Positions 16,667 to 26,509 of a stretch of DNA of 64,000 nucleotides are shown here, one piece after another; the stretch's first letter is position 1, and each line of letters begins with the position of its first letter. The notes under the pieces were generated by a model, which did no database searches, was not told the DNA's origin, and saw only the letters and a list, made by a program, of their open reading frames with translations. The translations under genes were made by a program, and so were the position numbers. Source of the DNA: Desulfarculaceae bacterium (GTDB taxonomy: Bacteria; Desulfobacterota; Desulfarculia; Desulfarculales; Desulfarculaceae); contig JAIPEN010000005.1 of the NCBI GenBank assembly GCA_021737145.1, positions 242,896 to 306,895 on the forward strand. The letters run 5' to 3'.

Positions 16667-19654
16667 ATGCAGGCAGCCTTGACCCCCAAGCCAGCGGAGC
16701 AGCTCTTCGCCCTGCTCAGTTCCACCGCGGACATGTTCAACCAACGGCCCGAGCTTCAGAGCGAAATGAAGGGAACCCAGGGCTGGATCAACGCCACGGT
16801 GGGCTTCCGTGGCGACGACGGCAGCCTGGGCGCGGCGGTTCAGATCAAGGACGGGATCATCACCGCCTTGGACCACCTTCCCGAGCATAGGGACGCCTGC
16901 CTGGTGTTCCGCACCTCTGCCGACTTCAGCGCATTTCAGGAGGCGAGCAAGGACGAGGCCTCCCAGATGATCCTCAAGGGCCGCATCTGGATCGAGGGAG
17001 CCATCGCCTATTACAACTACGCCGAGTATCTGGTGAACCTATTGTTCCTGGACCAGGCGAAAAGCGTCACCGAACAGGCCATGCACGAACACAAGCTGGA
17101 GAACCTGCGCATCGCCGAAGGGGCCGACACCAGCGGCCGCGATGAAAAGGCGCGGCGCAAAACGGAGCGCCTGCGGGGAGAGAAGCTGGACCCGGGCGTG
17201 GAATGGCTGGAGGATCCTTATCTCTCCGAGTTGGGCATGGAGGATTTCCCCCGCTTGGAGCGCTTCCGCAAGGAGCTGTTCAAGACCAAGGCCCGGGTGA
17301 GCAGCGAGCATGGCAAACTGCTCACCGACTTTTTCGTGGCCAACGGCTACGAGACCATGTCCGACGGCTCCCCCTGGGAGCCCAGCCTGCGCAAGGCCAA
17401 GAGCTTCCATCACCTCATGGACAACCGCCAAGCCTTGATCCGCGAGGGCGATCTGCTGGCCGGCACCTACACCCCCTATCCCATATTCGGTCTGGTCAAC
17501 CAGCCCTACACCTTCGGCTGGCAGGTCTGGGGCGAGCTGCGCACCCTGGGCTTTCGGGAGCTGGATCCCTACAAGATCGACGAGGAGACCATCGAGACCC
17601 TGCACAAGCATGTGATGCCCTTCTTCGCCACGCGCAACATCCAGCACTTATGGAAGGCCGAGTTCGACAACCCACTGGCCGCCCGCATCCACGAGCGCTA
17701 TTTCGCGGTGTTCTATTACAAGACCGTTTCCCACAGCCAGACCACGCCGGGCCACATCAAGGTTTTGCGCGAAGGCCTGGACGGCATCCGCCGGCGCATC
17801 GCGGACGAGCTGGCCAGCGACACCGCAGCGGACCAGGAGAAGAAGGACACCCTGGAGGCCATGACCGTCAGCCTGGATGCGGTATCGGCCTACACCCGGA
17901 ACCTGGCGGAGCAAGCGCGGAAAGAAATCGAGGCCGAGCAGGACCCCGCCCGCAAGGCCGAGCTGGTGGAAATGCTGCGCATCCTGAGCAAGGTGCCCGA
18001 CCGGCCGGCCGAGACCCTGCACGAGGCGGTGCAGGCTCTTTGGATCGTGCACCTATCCCTTGGCCTGGAGAGCAGCGACGACGGGCCCCACCTGGGCCGC
18101 CTGGACCAGATCCTGCAACCCTACTTCGACGCGGACCTGGGCAAGCTGAACACCAACCAGGAGCGCCAGGACTACATCAAATTCGCGGTGGAGCTGATCG
18201 GCTGCCTGTATCTGCGCCTGTCCAGCCACTACAACATCACCATGGAGATCACCTCCTGGATGAACTCGGGCGGGCCGCCTTCCACGACCATCAACCTGGG
18301 CGGGATCACCCCGGAGGGCGGCGACGCGGTCAACGACATGACCTACGTGATCCTCAAGGTCACCGAGCTGCTGAGCCTCAACGACCCCAACATGCACGCC
18401 CGCTTCATGCCGGGGGTCAATAGCGAGACCTATCTCAAGCGGGTCTGCGAGGTGAACTACATCACCGGGGCCACCCCCTGCATCCACAACGACGCGGCGG
18501 TGATCGCCGCCCTCAGCGGGGTCAACCCGGCCTGGCCCCAAGAGGACATCAGAGAGTGGACCGCGGTGGGCTGCGTGGAGCCCTGTTTGTCGGGCATGCA
18601 CTTTCCCGCCACCGGCAGCATCGAGCTAAACCTCATGGCTCCCCTGGAAATGGCCCTGAACAACGGAGTGCATCCCCTGCTGGACTGGGCCCTGGGCCCC
18701 GAGACCGGCAAGGTGGAGGACGGCGACTTCGAGACCTTCGAGGATTTCATGGACGCCTTCACCCAGCAGTACCATTTCCTTTGCGGGGTGAGCGTGGAGG
18801 GCAACAATCAGCTGGGGCACATTCACCAGCAGCACATGCCCTCGCCGTTGATCTCGGCCATTGTTGACGACTGCATCTCCACCGGCCGCGGCATCACCCG
18901 GGGCGGGGCCCGCTACAACACCAGCGGGGTCACCTCCATCGGCATGGCCGACGTGGCCGACTCGCTCAGCGCCATCAAAAAGGCGGTATACGACGACAAG
19001 AAGGTCGGCTTCGCGGAACTCAAGGAGGCGCTCAAGTACAACTTCGAGGGATACAAGGGCCTGAGGGCCTGGATTCAGAACCAGGTGCCCAAGTTCGGCT
19101 CCGGCGACCCCGAAGCCGTGGCCATGGCCCAGCGGGTGACCGCCATGGTGGCGGACTTCGCCCACAGCCAAACCAATTACCGGGGCGGGCACTACACCTC
19201 GGGCTGGTGGTCCATGAACTACCACGCCATCTACGGCCGGGTCTCGGGCGCTTCGCCCTCGGGCCGCCTGGCCGGCGAGGCCTTCACTCCGGGCCTCACC
19301 CCTCAAGCCTCGGCCTCCAAGAACCTTTTGGACAACCTGCTGGACGTGGCCAAGCTGGACCCCACCACCATGGACAACAACATCGCCTTCAATGTGCGCA
19401 TCGTGCCCTCGGCCAGGGACACCCACAAGCAGACCATCACCCGCATGAGCGACACCATTCAGGCCTACTTCGGCCAGGGGGGCATGCAGGTGCAGTTCAT
19501 CATGATCAACACCGACACCCTGCGCGATGCCATGGCCCATCCGGAGTACTACCCCGACCTGCTGGTGCGTATCTCGGGCTACTGCGGCTATTTCACCAAG
19601 CTGCACCGCGATTTGCAGTTGGAGATCATCCGGAGGAACGAGTATGGCCTCTGA
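16667..19654 (+). CDS. glycyl radical enzyme with N-terminal SCP2-like domain
   Basis: A 995-residue glycyl radical enzyme. The radical site is Gly971 in LVRISGYCGYFTKLHRDLQ and the thiyl site Cys636 in AVGCVEPCLSG, with the GCVE motif shared by dehydratase- and lyase-type members. GRLDQILQPYFDADL and GRVSGASPSGRLAGEAFTPG are further PFL-fold landmarks. Residues about 10-120 (RGDDGSLGAAVQIKDGIITAL ... DFSAFQ ... MILKGRIWIEG) do not belong to the usual enzyme and read like a sterol-carrier-protein-2 lipid-binding domain. The usual size is 780-860, so the extension is real. AAGGAG sits 7 bases before the ATG at 16667. The activase gene overlaps the stop. The substrate is unknown; an SCP2 domain would suit a hydrophobic one. 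Confidence 0.85.
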   Translation: MQAALTPKPAEQLFALLSSTADMFNQRPELQSEMKGTQGWINATVGFRGDDGSLGAAVQIKDGIITALDHLPEHRDACLVFRTSADFSAFQEASKDEASQMILKGRIWIEGAIAYYNYAEYLVNLLFLDQAKSVTEQAMHEHKLENLRIAEGADTSGRDEKARRKTERLRGEKLDPGVEWLEDPYLSELGMEDFPRLERFRKELFKTKARVSSEHGKLLTDFFVANGYETMSDGSPWEPSLRKAKSFHHLMDNRQALIREGDLLAGTYTPYPIFGLVNQPYTFGWQVWGELRTLGFRELDPYKIDEETIETLHKHVMPFFATRNIQHLWKAEFDNPLAARIHERYFAVFYYKTVSHSQTTPGHIKVLREGLDGIRRRIADELASDTAADQEKKDTLEAMTVSLDAVSAYTRNLAEQARKEIEAEQDPARKAELVEMLRILSKVPDRPAETLHEAVQALWIVHLSLGLESSDDGPHLGRLDQILQPYFDADLGKLNTNQERQDYIKFAVELIGCLYLRLSSHYNITMEITSWMNSGGPPSTTINLGGITPEGGDAVNDMTYVILKVTELLSLNDPNMHARFMPGVNSETYLKRVCEVNYITGATPCIHNDAAVIAALSGVNPAWPQEDIREWTAVGCVEPCLSGMHFPATGSIELNLMAPLEMALNNGVHPLLDWALGPETGKVEDGDFETFEDFMDAFTQQYHFLCGVSVEGNNQLGHIHQQHMPSPLISAIVDDCISTGRGITRGGARYNTSGVTSIGMADVADSLSAIKKAVYDDKKVGFAELKEALKYNFEGYKGLRAWIQNQVPKFGSGDPEAVAMAQRVTAMVADFAHSQTNYRGGHYTSGWWSMNYHAIYGRVSGASPSGRLAGEAFTPGLTPQASASKNLLDNLLDVAKLDPTTMDNNIAFNVRIVPSARDTHKQTITRMSDTIQAYFGQGGMQVQFIMINTDTLRDAMAHPEYYPDLLVRISGYCGYFTKLHRDLQLEIIRRNEYGL

Positions 19655-20585
19655 GATACGCTCCGGCCGACCCTTGATCATCGACATCAAGGGCAACTCC
19701 CTGGATGATGGGCCGGGCACCCGCTCGGTGGTGTTTATGAAGGGGTGCCCCCTGAACTGCGCATGGTGTCAGAACCCGGAAAGCAAGAAGATCGCCCCGG
19801 AGTTGTGGTTCGAAACGGACAAGTGCGTGTCCAGCGGGGAGTGCGTGCCCGCCTGCCCCGAGGGGGCCCTTGGCCCGGGCGACCCCTTGGTCATTGACCG
19901 GGATAAGTGCACCCTGTGCTTCGACTGCGTGGCCGCCTGCCCCTCCACCGCCCTGCGGCGGGTGGGCCAGGACATGACCGTGGAGCAGGTGGTGGCCAAG
20001 ATCGCGCCCTACAAGCCCTTCTTCGATACCACCGGCGGCGGGGTCACCTTGTCCGGAGGGGAGCCCACCCTGTTCATGGAGTTCACCTCCCAGCTGTTGC
20101 AGGCCCTTAAGCAGGAGGGCATTCCCACCCTGGTGGAGACCGCCGGCCTGTTCAACTTCGACGCCTTCGCCGAGCTGGTGCTCCCCTACTGCGACATCAT
20201 CTACATGGACATCAAGCTCATCGACCCCGAACTGCACAAGCGCTGGTGCGGGGTGGACAACACGCGCATCAAGGAGAACTTCATCCGGCTGCACCAGATG
20301 GCCGCGAGTGGCGGCTTCAGCATCAAACCACGCACGCCTCTGATTCCGGGCCTCACCGACACCGACCAGCTAATGGCCGACCTGGCCGGGTTCTATCTGG
20401 CCCACGGGGTCAAGCTGGCCGCCTTGGAGAAGAACAATCCCATCTGGTTCGACAAAAGCGAAAAGGTGGGGGTGGAGCCGGACTTCGCACCCGACGACCC
20501 GGCCCGTGGCTTTTACGATAATGAGCGCTACGCCCTCATCAAGAAATATTTCGAGGACCAGGGCATAACCATCCTTGAATCCTGA
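19644..20585 (+). CDS. glycyl radical enzyme activating enzyme (radical SAM)
   Basis: A 313-residue activase. The radical-SAM cluster motif is C35-x3-C39-x2-C42 in MKGCPLNCAWCQNPES, and an inserted ferredoxin domain holds two further [4Fe-4S] sets (CVSSGECVPACPEGAL, CTLCFDCVAACPSTAL), as in activases of the dehydratase/benzylsuccinate type rather than PFL activase. DTTGGGVTLSGGEP is the SAM-binding GGE motif. The enzyme abstracts the Gly971 hydrogen of the partner encoded just upstream. The start ATG at 19644 (after CGGAGGAACGAGT) lies inside the last 11 bases of the partner gene, so the two are translationally coupled; the longer track ORF from 19527 is an upstream extension. Confidence 0.92.
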   Translation: MASEIRSGRPLIIDIKGNSLDDGPGTRSVVFMKGCPLNCAWCQNPESKKIAPELWFETDKCVSSGECVPACPEGALGPGDPLVIDRDKCTLCFDCVAACPSTALRRVGQDMTVEQVVAKIAPYKPFFDTTGGGVTLSGGEPTLFMEFTSQLLQALKQEGIPTLVETAGLFNFDAFAELVLPYCDIIYMDIKLIDPELHKRWCGVDNTRIKENFIRLHQMAASGGFSIKPRTPLIPGLTDTDQLMADLAGFYLAHGVKLAALEKNNPIWFDKSEKVGVEPDFAPDDPARGFYDNERYALIKKYFEDQGITILES

Positions 20586-20632
20586 GCGGACCGGCCTGGC
20601 GGGCCGGTGGCACCTTGGCAAAGGAGAGGCAC

Positions 20633-21073
20633 ATGAAGCGATTGTTGCAAGCAACCTTGCTGGGTTTGGCAATTGTCCTGATCGCCCCCGCCGCCCTGGC
20701 TGGCGGCCTGAGCGGGGTGTGGACCCTGGAGATAAGCCAGTACAAGAACACCTGCGGCGGAGAGCCCACCGCGGCCAAGGAGCTGACCCTAACCCAAAAG
20801 GGCCGCGCCCTTACCGCGGCCATCGGGGTCAAGGGGGACGACGGCAAGACCTACACCGGCACCTTCAAGGGCGCCATGGACCAGGACCAGCCACCGGCAA
20901 AGGCCATGCTTCACGGCAAGTTCGAGGTGGCGGGCTTTACCACCGACGAGACCATACAGCTCGAGTTCCCCGATGGCCGGAGCTATACCGGGGCCTCCCA
21001 GTGGAAGATTCAAGCCGCTGACAAAAAGACCACCTGTTTGGGGAGCCAGAAGATAAAGGGGCGCAAAAAGTAA
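20633..21073 (+). CDS. small exported protein of unknown function
   Basis: A 146-residue protein with a clear signal peptide (MKRLLQATLLGLAIVLIAPAALA-G). The mature part begins LSGVWTLEISQYKNTCGG and is built of strands (GKTYTGTFKGAMD, HGKFEVAGFTTDETIQLEF, GRSYTGASQWKI), a pattern of small lipocalin-like beta-barrels; two Cys may form a disulfide. The C-terminus is basic (KIKGRKK). AAGGAGAGGC precedes the ATG at 20633. It follows the activase gene by 47 bases in the same direction and may be co-transcribed with the glycyl radical enzyme pair. No family recognised with confidence. Confidence 0.65.
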   Translation: MKRLLQATLLGLAIVLIAPAALAGGLSGVWTLEISQYKNTCGGEPTAAKELTLTQKGRALTAAIGVKGDDGKTYTGTFKGAMDQDQPPAKAMLHGKFEVAGFTTDETIQLEFPDGRSYTGASQWKIQAADKKTTCLGSQKIKGRKK

Positions 21074-21249
21074 GCCGGCCTTAAAAGGCTTTCAACTGCC
21101 AGTCTGGGTCTGGCGGACAGCTGTTCGGCCTAGCCTGGCCAGGCCGATAGGCTCGCCTCCCCCCTGCTTTTGGACCAAGGCGCGCCTGGAGCGCCCGGCG
21201 GCCCCCACAAGGTTTCGAGAGCCCGCCGCATCCAATGCTGGTTCGCTTT

Positions 21250-22770
21250 TCATTGTTCCTGATCCACCCACCCCAGGCTGCGCTCCACCGCCTTTTGCCA
21301 ATTGGCATAGCCGGCCTTTCTCTGGCGCGGGGTCATGGAGGGCAGCCAGCGCCTGCTCTCGGCCCAGTTTTTCCTTAACTCTTCCAGGCTCTCCCAGAAA
21401 CCCACGGCCAGGCCGGCGGCGTAAGCCGCGCCCAGGCTGGTGGTCTCGTTGGTTTGGGACCGTATCACCGCCACATCCAAAACGTCGGCCTGAAACTGCA
21501 TGAGCAGCTCGTTGGCCACCATGCCCCCATCCACCTTGAGGCGCTTTAGCTCCACCCCGGAGTCCCGGTTCATGGCCTCCACGATGTCCTTGGTCTGATA
21601 GGCCGTGGCCTCCAGCACCGCGCGGGCCAGATGGCGCTTGTCCGCGTAGCCGCTCAGCCCCACTATCACTCCCCGGGCGTCGGCCCGCCAGTGTGGCGCG
21701 AATAGCCCCGAAAAGGCGGGCACGCAATAAACCCCGCCATTGTCGCCGGCTTGGGCGGCCATTTGCTCTATCTCCGAGGCGTCGCCGATGATCCCCAGGT
21801 TGTCGCGCACCCATTGCACCAGGGCTCCGGCCACGGCGATGGAGCCCTCCAGGCAATAAACCGGTCGGGCCCGACCGAGCTGATAGCCCACCGTGGTGAG
21901 CAGGCCGTGGCTGGAGGTGACCTGGTCGGGGCCGGTGTTGAGCAGCAAAAAGCAGCCCGTGCCATAGGTGTTCTTGGCCTCGCCGGGCGCAAAGCAGGCC
22001 TGCCCCACCAGAGCTGCCTGCTGGTCGCCCAGGGCCCCGCACACCGGCACCCGGGCGCCCAGGGGCCCGCCGGGCAGGGTGTAACCCCAGGGCTCGGGGT
22101 CGCTGGAGGGAACGATGCGCGGCAGGGCCTGTCCGGGGATGCCCAGGATGCGCAGAATCTCGTCTTCCCACTGGAGGCTGCTCAGGTTCATCAGCATGGT
22201 GCGGCTGGCATTGGTCACGTCGGTGACGTAGGCCCCGCCCGCCGGACCGCCAGTGAGCAGCCAGATGAGCCAGGTCTCCATGGTGCCCATGAGGGCGCGG
22301 CCCTTTTCCAGGGCCCGGCGCGCCCCAGGCACCTCGTCCAGCAGCCAGGCCATTTTGGTGCCGCTGAAATAGGTGGCCACCGGCAGGCCGGTTGTCCGGC
22401 GAAAGCGGTCCTGGCCGCCCTCGCGGGCCAACTCGCGGCAAAGGTCCTGGGTGCGGGTGCATTGCCACACGATGGCGTTGTGCAGGGGCTCGCCGCTCTC
22501 CCGGTCCCAAAGAACCGTGGTTTCGCGCTGGTTGGTGATGCCTATTCCGGCCAGGTCCGAGCCACGCAGCCCGGCCTCGGTCAGGGCCTCCTGAATCACG
22601 CTCTGGGCGTTGGCCCATATCTCCAGGGGGTCGTGCTCCACCCAGCCGGGATGGGGGAATATCTGCCGGTGCTCCCGCTGTGCCTGGGAGACCATGCGGC
22701 CCCCGTGGTCGTAAACCATGAAGCGGGTGCTGGTGGTTCCCTGGTCCAGCGCACCCACGTAATCAGCCAC
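21250..22770 (-). CDS. glpK: glycerol kinase
   Basis: A 506-residue FGGY-family kinase that phosphorylates glycerol to glycerol 3-phosphate with ATP. The N-terminal ATPase loop reads [21 protein letters not shown], the substrate region [13 protein letters not shown] and [13 protein letters not shown]; later [32 protein letters not shown] and the C-terminal [20 protein letters not shown] are glycerol-kinase signatures. I prefer the GTG at 22770 because TTGGAG lies 6 bases before it; the track TTG at 22800 has no such site. No glpF or glpD is adjacent. A TATAAT box lies about 55 bases upstream, so it is likely a single transcription unit. Confidence 0.92.
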   Translation of the reverse strand: MADYVGALDQGTTSTRFMVYDHGGRMVSQAQREHRQIFPHPGWVEHDPLEIWANAQSVIQEALTEAGLRGSDLAGIGITNQRETTVLWDRESGEPLHNAIVWQCTRTQDLCRELAREGGQDRFRRTTGLPVATYFSGTKMAWLLDEVPGARRALEKGRALMGTMETWLIWLLTGGPAGGAYVTDVTNASRTMLMNLSSLQWEDEILRILGIPGQALPRIVPSSDPEPWGYTLPGGPLGARVPVCGALGDQQAALVGQACFAPGEAKNTYGTGCFLLLNTGPDQVTSSHGLLTTVGYQLGRARPVYCLEGSIAVAGALVQWVRDNLGIIGDASEIEQMAAQAGDNGGVYCVPAFSGLFAPHWRADARGVIVGLSGYADKRHLARAVLEATAYQTKDIVEAMNRDSGVELKRLKVDGGMVANELLMQFQADVLDVAVIRSQTNETTSLGAAYAAGLAVGFWESLEELRKNWAESRRWLPSMTPRQRKAGYANWQKAVERSLGWVDQEQ

Positions 22771-22823
22771 GGCATTCTCCAAGCGCTTGGCGGGCTGCAA
22801 CCGCCGACAAAAGATTGGACGGT

Positions 22824-22882
22824 ATTATAGCCTCCCGCCGGGTTGGGCAAAAATCCAAACTCCGGCCCCGGCTGATTTTTGC
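22824..22882 (-). promoter_or_regulatory. glpK promoter and upstream inverted repeat
   Basis: On the minus strand GCTATAATACC gives a perfect TATAAT (22824-22829) upstream of glpK. Just before it, GCAAAAATC (22847-22855) and GATTTTTGC (22874-22882) are perfect 9-base inverted repeats 18 bases apart. This dyad could be an operator for glpK or the terminator of the cytochrome gene that ends at 23028. The remaining part of 22771-23027 has a GAAA-capped hairpin but no gene. Confidence 0.5.
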
Positions 22883-23027
22883 GGGCCGGGAGCCGGAGCC
22901 GGAACCTCCGAAGGTGACAGGAAACCAGGCGCCGAAAGGCGCTGGATGCCGTGGCCGGGGTGAAGGCGGTCGACGCCTCCACGAGCAAGCGGCGTCCGCG
23001 TCACGGAACACTTGGCCTCAAGAGAAG

Positions 23028-25388
23028 CTACTTGTCCGCTTGCCCCAGCTTGACGGCCATGTTGTGCAGCCGCAGGCGGTCCCTGGGCGCCATGCCTTGC
23101 TGCCCCAGGGCCCCTTGCAGAACCTGCAAGGCGGCCGGGGTTTCGCCGGCTTGGCGCAGGATATCGGCCCAGAGCAGGTAGGCGTCAGCATAGGCCGGCC
23201 ACCTCTTGGTGACCGATTGCAGGAGCTCGGCCGCGCCCCGGGCATCGCCCTCCTGCCCCATCATGTAGGCCAAGGTGAAGCCGTAGCGCGGATTGGGGCT
23301 CAGCCCATAGGCCCGGCGGCACAGGGGCAGGGCCTCCCCGGGCTTTTTCTTGAAGAGCAGCAGGCCCAGGTTGTAGGCCGCGGGGGCCATCTTGGGGTCG
23401 GCCTTGAGCGCGGCGCGCAGATGCTTCTCCGCCGCCTGGGCGTCGCCCTGTTCGGCCAAGAGCAGCCCCAGGTTGAAGTTGGCCGTGGCGTTGTTCGGCT
23501 CCAACTCCAGGGCCTTGCGCAGTTGCCGGGCGGCCTGCTTGGCGTCGCCCGCGCGGGCATGGGCCATGGCCAGGTTGACCCGGGGGATCACAGTGTCCGG
23601 CGACAAACCCAGGGCCTCCTGGTAGGCGTGGATGGCCTTCAGGGGAACGCCCCGCTCCAGGTAATAGTTGCCCACATTGTAAAAGGCGGACCAGGTGTCG
23701 GGACGAGCCATGAAGGAGGCCAGCATCTCCTGGGTGGCCGCCTTGAGGGCAGCGGCCTGCTCCGGGCTCAGGCCCTGGCGGGGATACCTGGCCAGGCTTT
23801 GGGCGGCGCGGATGCGGACCAGGCGGCGCGGATCCTTGAGCGCGGCGAGGAGGACCTCGCGCGCCTGGGGGCTGGGCCAATCACCCAGGGCGGCCAGGGC
23901 CGCGCCCCGCACCAGGGGCGAAGGATCGGCGCTGGCCTTCAGAATGACCGGCCACTTGCTATCCAGGGGGCAGGCCCCCAGCAGGCGGATAAGCGAGGCG
24001 GCGAATACCGGATCCCGCTCCTTGCCGGAGATGTAGGCCAGCATGCCGGGCAGGCGCGACCAGTCGCGGTCGCGAGCCTCCTGGATCAGACCGGCCCGGT
24101 GCAGCACCGGCGCCTGGTAGTCGTCCTTGTGCCAGGCGCGCACCTCGGCGTCGGCCCAGGCCGCGTCCTTGTCCTTATGACAATGGTTGCAGGCGTTGGG
24201 TGACTTGAACTTGATGGTGGCCGCCGGGGTGGGCGGCAGCATGGAGTGGTCGCTGCGGTGCATGCCCGCGAAGCTGGTCATGGGCATGTGGCAGGCGATG
24301 CACTGGTTGCCCGGGCTGTCGGCCTTGTGCCTGGTGTGGGCGGTGGCGTTGGCCACCCGCTCGGCGTGGCAGGGCAGGCAGGCGCGGTTGGGGTCCTTCT
24401 TTTGGCGGAAACGGCCGCTGGAGGTGTGGCAGTGGGTGCAGTCCAGCTTGCCCGCCTGGTTGCAGGGGCTCATCAGCCAGCTGGTGTATGTGTAGTTCTC
24501 GCCCAGATCCCGCCCGTCGGGATAATAGTCGCTGTGCTCCAGGAGCGCCAGGTCGAAGTGGTCCCAGAAGTTGTCTCCGGGCATGAAGCTCTGGGTCAGG
24601 GGTATGGCCTTGGCATGGCAGGTGGAGCAGGTGGCGTTGTTCTGATCGTGGGTGAAGTCGCGGCCGCCCCGGGAGATCTTCAGGTCCTTGGGCACCGTGC
24701 CCTTGGGCGCTTCCCGGCACACCTTGGCGTGGGCCTCGCCCGGCCCGTGGCAGGTTTCGCAGTTGATGCCCGGCTCTTTCCAGGTGGTGTGGTAGGCCCC
24801 GGTCTGGGGATTGTAGTTCAGGGAGAACTGGCTCACGTGGCAGCCGTGGCAGGAGGTGTTGAAGGTGTAGGCCGCGTCGCGCCAATCCACCGGCTGGTCG
24901 CTGGCGTGGCGGATGCCGCTCTTGGCCGTGTCGAACCAGGCCTTCTTGTTGATGTCATAGGCCACGGGCAGGGTCTGCAAGCGGCCCTTGTCCATGGGCG
25001 TCAGGAAGTAATAAATGTTCTTGCCGCCCAGGGCGTGCTTGATGGCCAGGCGCTTTTGGCCTTGGGCGGTCTTTTCCACCACCCACCCTTGGCCCTTGCC
25101 TATCTGGGCCTGGTAGCTGGCGCCCCTTATTTTCATGGGGGCCTTCTGGGGGGTCAGGTTGGCGGCGGCAAAGGCGTCGCTGTATGCCTGCATGGCCGTG
25201 CCGTGGTGGGAGGGGGCCCAGAGTTGATAGAACCGCTCGTGGCACTCGCGGCAGCTCTGGCTGCCGGTGTAGGAGCCCTGGGCCTTGATGTCGGCCGGCG
25301 GCTTGGCCGGGGCAAGCCCCCAGCTCAGGACCACGGCCAACAGCAAACACCCGCCCAGGCCCATTGCCTTGATAATTCCACGGCTCAA
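23028..25388 (-). CDS. octaheme cytochrome c with HEAT and TPR repeats
   Basis: A 786-residue exported multiheme protein. After a signal/anchor (MGLGGCLLLAVVLSWGLA) come eight CxxCH heme motifs: CRECH, CHGCH, CETCH, CSTCH, CTHCH, CLPCH, CIACH and CNHCH, all in the first half. Residues about 470-560 are HEAT-like (PLVRGAALAALGDWPS ... LVRIRAAQSLARYP), and the C-terminal third holds about six TPR units (NVGNYYLERGVPLKAIHAYQEAL and following). It is probably a periplasmic electron carrier or oxidoreductase with a protein-docking tail. The TTG at 25388 is chosen: AAGGAGG sits 6 bases before it, and it removes the overlap with the gene upstream that the track start (25472) would need. Confidence 0.85.
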   Translation of the reverse strand: MSRGIIKAMGLGGCLLLAVVLSWGLAPAKPPADIKAQGSYTGSQSCRECHERFYQLWAPSHHGTAMQAYSDAFAAANLTPQKAPMKIRGASYQAQIGKGQGWVVEKTAQGQKRLAIKHALGGKNIYYFLTPMDKGRLQTLPVAYDINKKAWFDTAKSGIRHASDQPVDWRDAAYTFNTSCHGCHVSQFSLNYNPQTGAYHTTWKEPGINCETCHGPGEAHAKVCREAPKGTVPKDLKISRGGRDFTHDQNNATCSTCHAKAIPLTQSFMPGDNFWDHFDLALLEHSDYYPDGRDLGENYTYTSWLMSPCNQAGKLDCTHCHTSSGRFRQKKDPNRACLPCHAERVANATAHTRHKADSPGNQCIACHMPMTSFAGMHRSDHSMLPPTPAATIKFKSPNACNHCHKDKDAAWADAEVRAWHKDDYQAPVLHRAGLIQEARDRDWSRLPGMLAYISGKERDPVFAASLIRLLGACPLDSKWPVILKASADPSPLVRGAALAALGDWPSPQAREVLLAALKDPRRLVRIRAAQSLARYPRQGLSPEQAAALKAATQEMLASFMARPDTWSAFYNVGNYYLERGVPLKAIHAYQEALGLSPDTVIPRVNLAMAHARAGDAKQAARQLRKALELEPNNATANFNLGLLLAEQGDAQAAEKHLRAALKADPKMAPAAYNLGLLLFKKKPGEALPLCRRAYGLSPNPRYGFTLAYMMGQEGDARGAAELLQSVTKRWPAYADAYLLWADILRQAGETPAALQVLQGALGQQGMAPRDRLRLHNMAVKLGQADK

Positions 25389-25434
25389 AACCGGCCTCCT
25401 TCCGTTTGATCGTCCCACCCCCCCAACGCCGGTT

Positions 25435-26433
25435 TCATTTCCGACAAGCGGGAAACACCTGGGCGAAATCATTTTTCATGCTGATCAGGGTCCAGCCGTT
25501 TTGGCGGGCCAGGTCCAGGCCCTTGTCCAGACGCCCAATGTGCGACTTGCGGTCATAGGCGAACTCCCGCGCCGCGTCGTCATGGTGCAACAGCATCATC
25601 AGCCTGGGGCCGGGCCCCGAGGCGGTGTATTGTAGCATGGCCAGATCGCCGTCCGAGTTGCCCACCGCCATGATGGGCCGGAGGCCGATCTGCAGAGCAA
25701 TATTTTGCGGCTTGCCCGGTCCGTCGTCAATGCTGTTGATCTCGGGGAGCCGGATCACCTCGGCCTTGCCGCCCTTGAGCTGAAACTTGCCCTTGAGGCT
25801 GGAGCCGATCACCTGATAAGGCGGCACGCCGTAGGCGCTCCGGGAAAAGGCCCGGATGAAATCCACACCGCCGCCGGAGACGATGAAGGTCTTGAAGCCA
25901 TGGGCCCTCAGATAGGCCAGCAGCTCCACCATGGGCTGATAAATCATCTGGGCGAAGAGCATGTCCTTCTTGGGGTTGCGCGCCGCGCTGAGCCAGGTCT
26001 TGGCCAATGCCTGCATCTGCTGGGAGGTCAGCCCGGCGTGGGTCAGGCCCACGATCTTCAGAATGCCCTTGTGCCCCAGCTTGGCCAGCTTGGGCAGGTC
26101 GCCGGCCAGGGCCGCCTGCACGGCCGGGATTTTCTTCCACTCGGGATGCCGGGGGGCCATCTCCTTGAGCCGGTCCAGGGCGAAAAAGAGCTGCACATAC
26201 ATGGGCTGCTCGGACCACAGGGTGCCGTCGTTGTCAAAGGTGGCGATGCGCTCACCCGGCGGCACATAGTCCGGCCCGCCTTTTCGGGTGACCTTGTCCA
26301 CAAAGGAGATGATGGTCTGTTTGGTTTTGCCGTCGCGCCAGGAGGCCAAGGGATCATCGGCCGCCTGGGCCGGAAGGGCCAGACCCAGCAGGGCCAGCAC
26401 GGCCGCTATGGTTAAAAAATGCCTCGCTATCAT
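25435..26433 (-). CDS. exported HAD-superfamily phosphatase
   Basis: A 332-residue protein with a signal peptide (MIARHFLTIAAVLALLGLALPAQA-A). The HAD motifs are complete: motif I RIATFDNDGTLW with the Asp nucleophile DxD, motif II FKTFIVSGGG, a Lys in motif III (FQLKGGKAEV) and motif IV IMAVGNSDGDLAML. It should act in the periplasm as a phosphomonoesterase of the SerB-like subclass with a helical cap; substrate unknown. GGGAGGATTGTC before the ATG at 26433 decides the start; the track ORF from 26502 is an extension. It lies in a same-strand series with the cytochrome, an outer-membrane-type protein and a sulfatase. Confidence 0.85.
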   Translation of the reverse strand: MIARHFLTIAAVLALLGLALPAQAADDPLASWRDGKTKQTIISFVDKVTRKGGPDYVPPGERIATFDNDGTLWSEQPMYVQLFFALDRLKEMAPRHPEWKKIPAVQAALAGDLPKLAKLGHKGILKIVGLTHAGLTSQQMQALAKTWLSAARNPKKDMLFAQMIYQPMVELLAYLRAHGFKTFIVSGGGVDFIRAFSRSAYGVPPYQVIGSSLKGKFQLKGGKAEVIRLPEINSIDDGPGKPQNIALQIGLRPIMAVGNSDGDLAMLQYTASGPGPRLMMLLHHDDAAREFAYDRKSHIGRLDKGLDLARQNGWTLISMKNDFAQVFPACRK

Positions 26434-26509
26434 GACAATCCTCCCATGACCCCGCGCTACATTTGCCGGGTGGCGCGGTGCCGCATTCCTATGGGCTCTC
26501 ATGCCCTCT

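Noticed and set aside
22890-23000. Possible riboswitch (ACAGGAAACC ... GAAA tetraloop, GEMM-like) on the plus strand
   Set aside because: Only parts of the c-di-GMP motif are present, and no plus-strand gene follows (the next gene is convergent).
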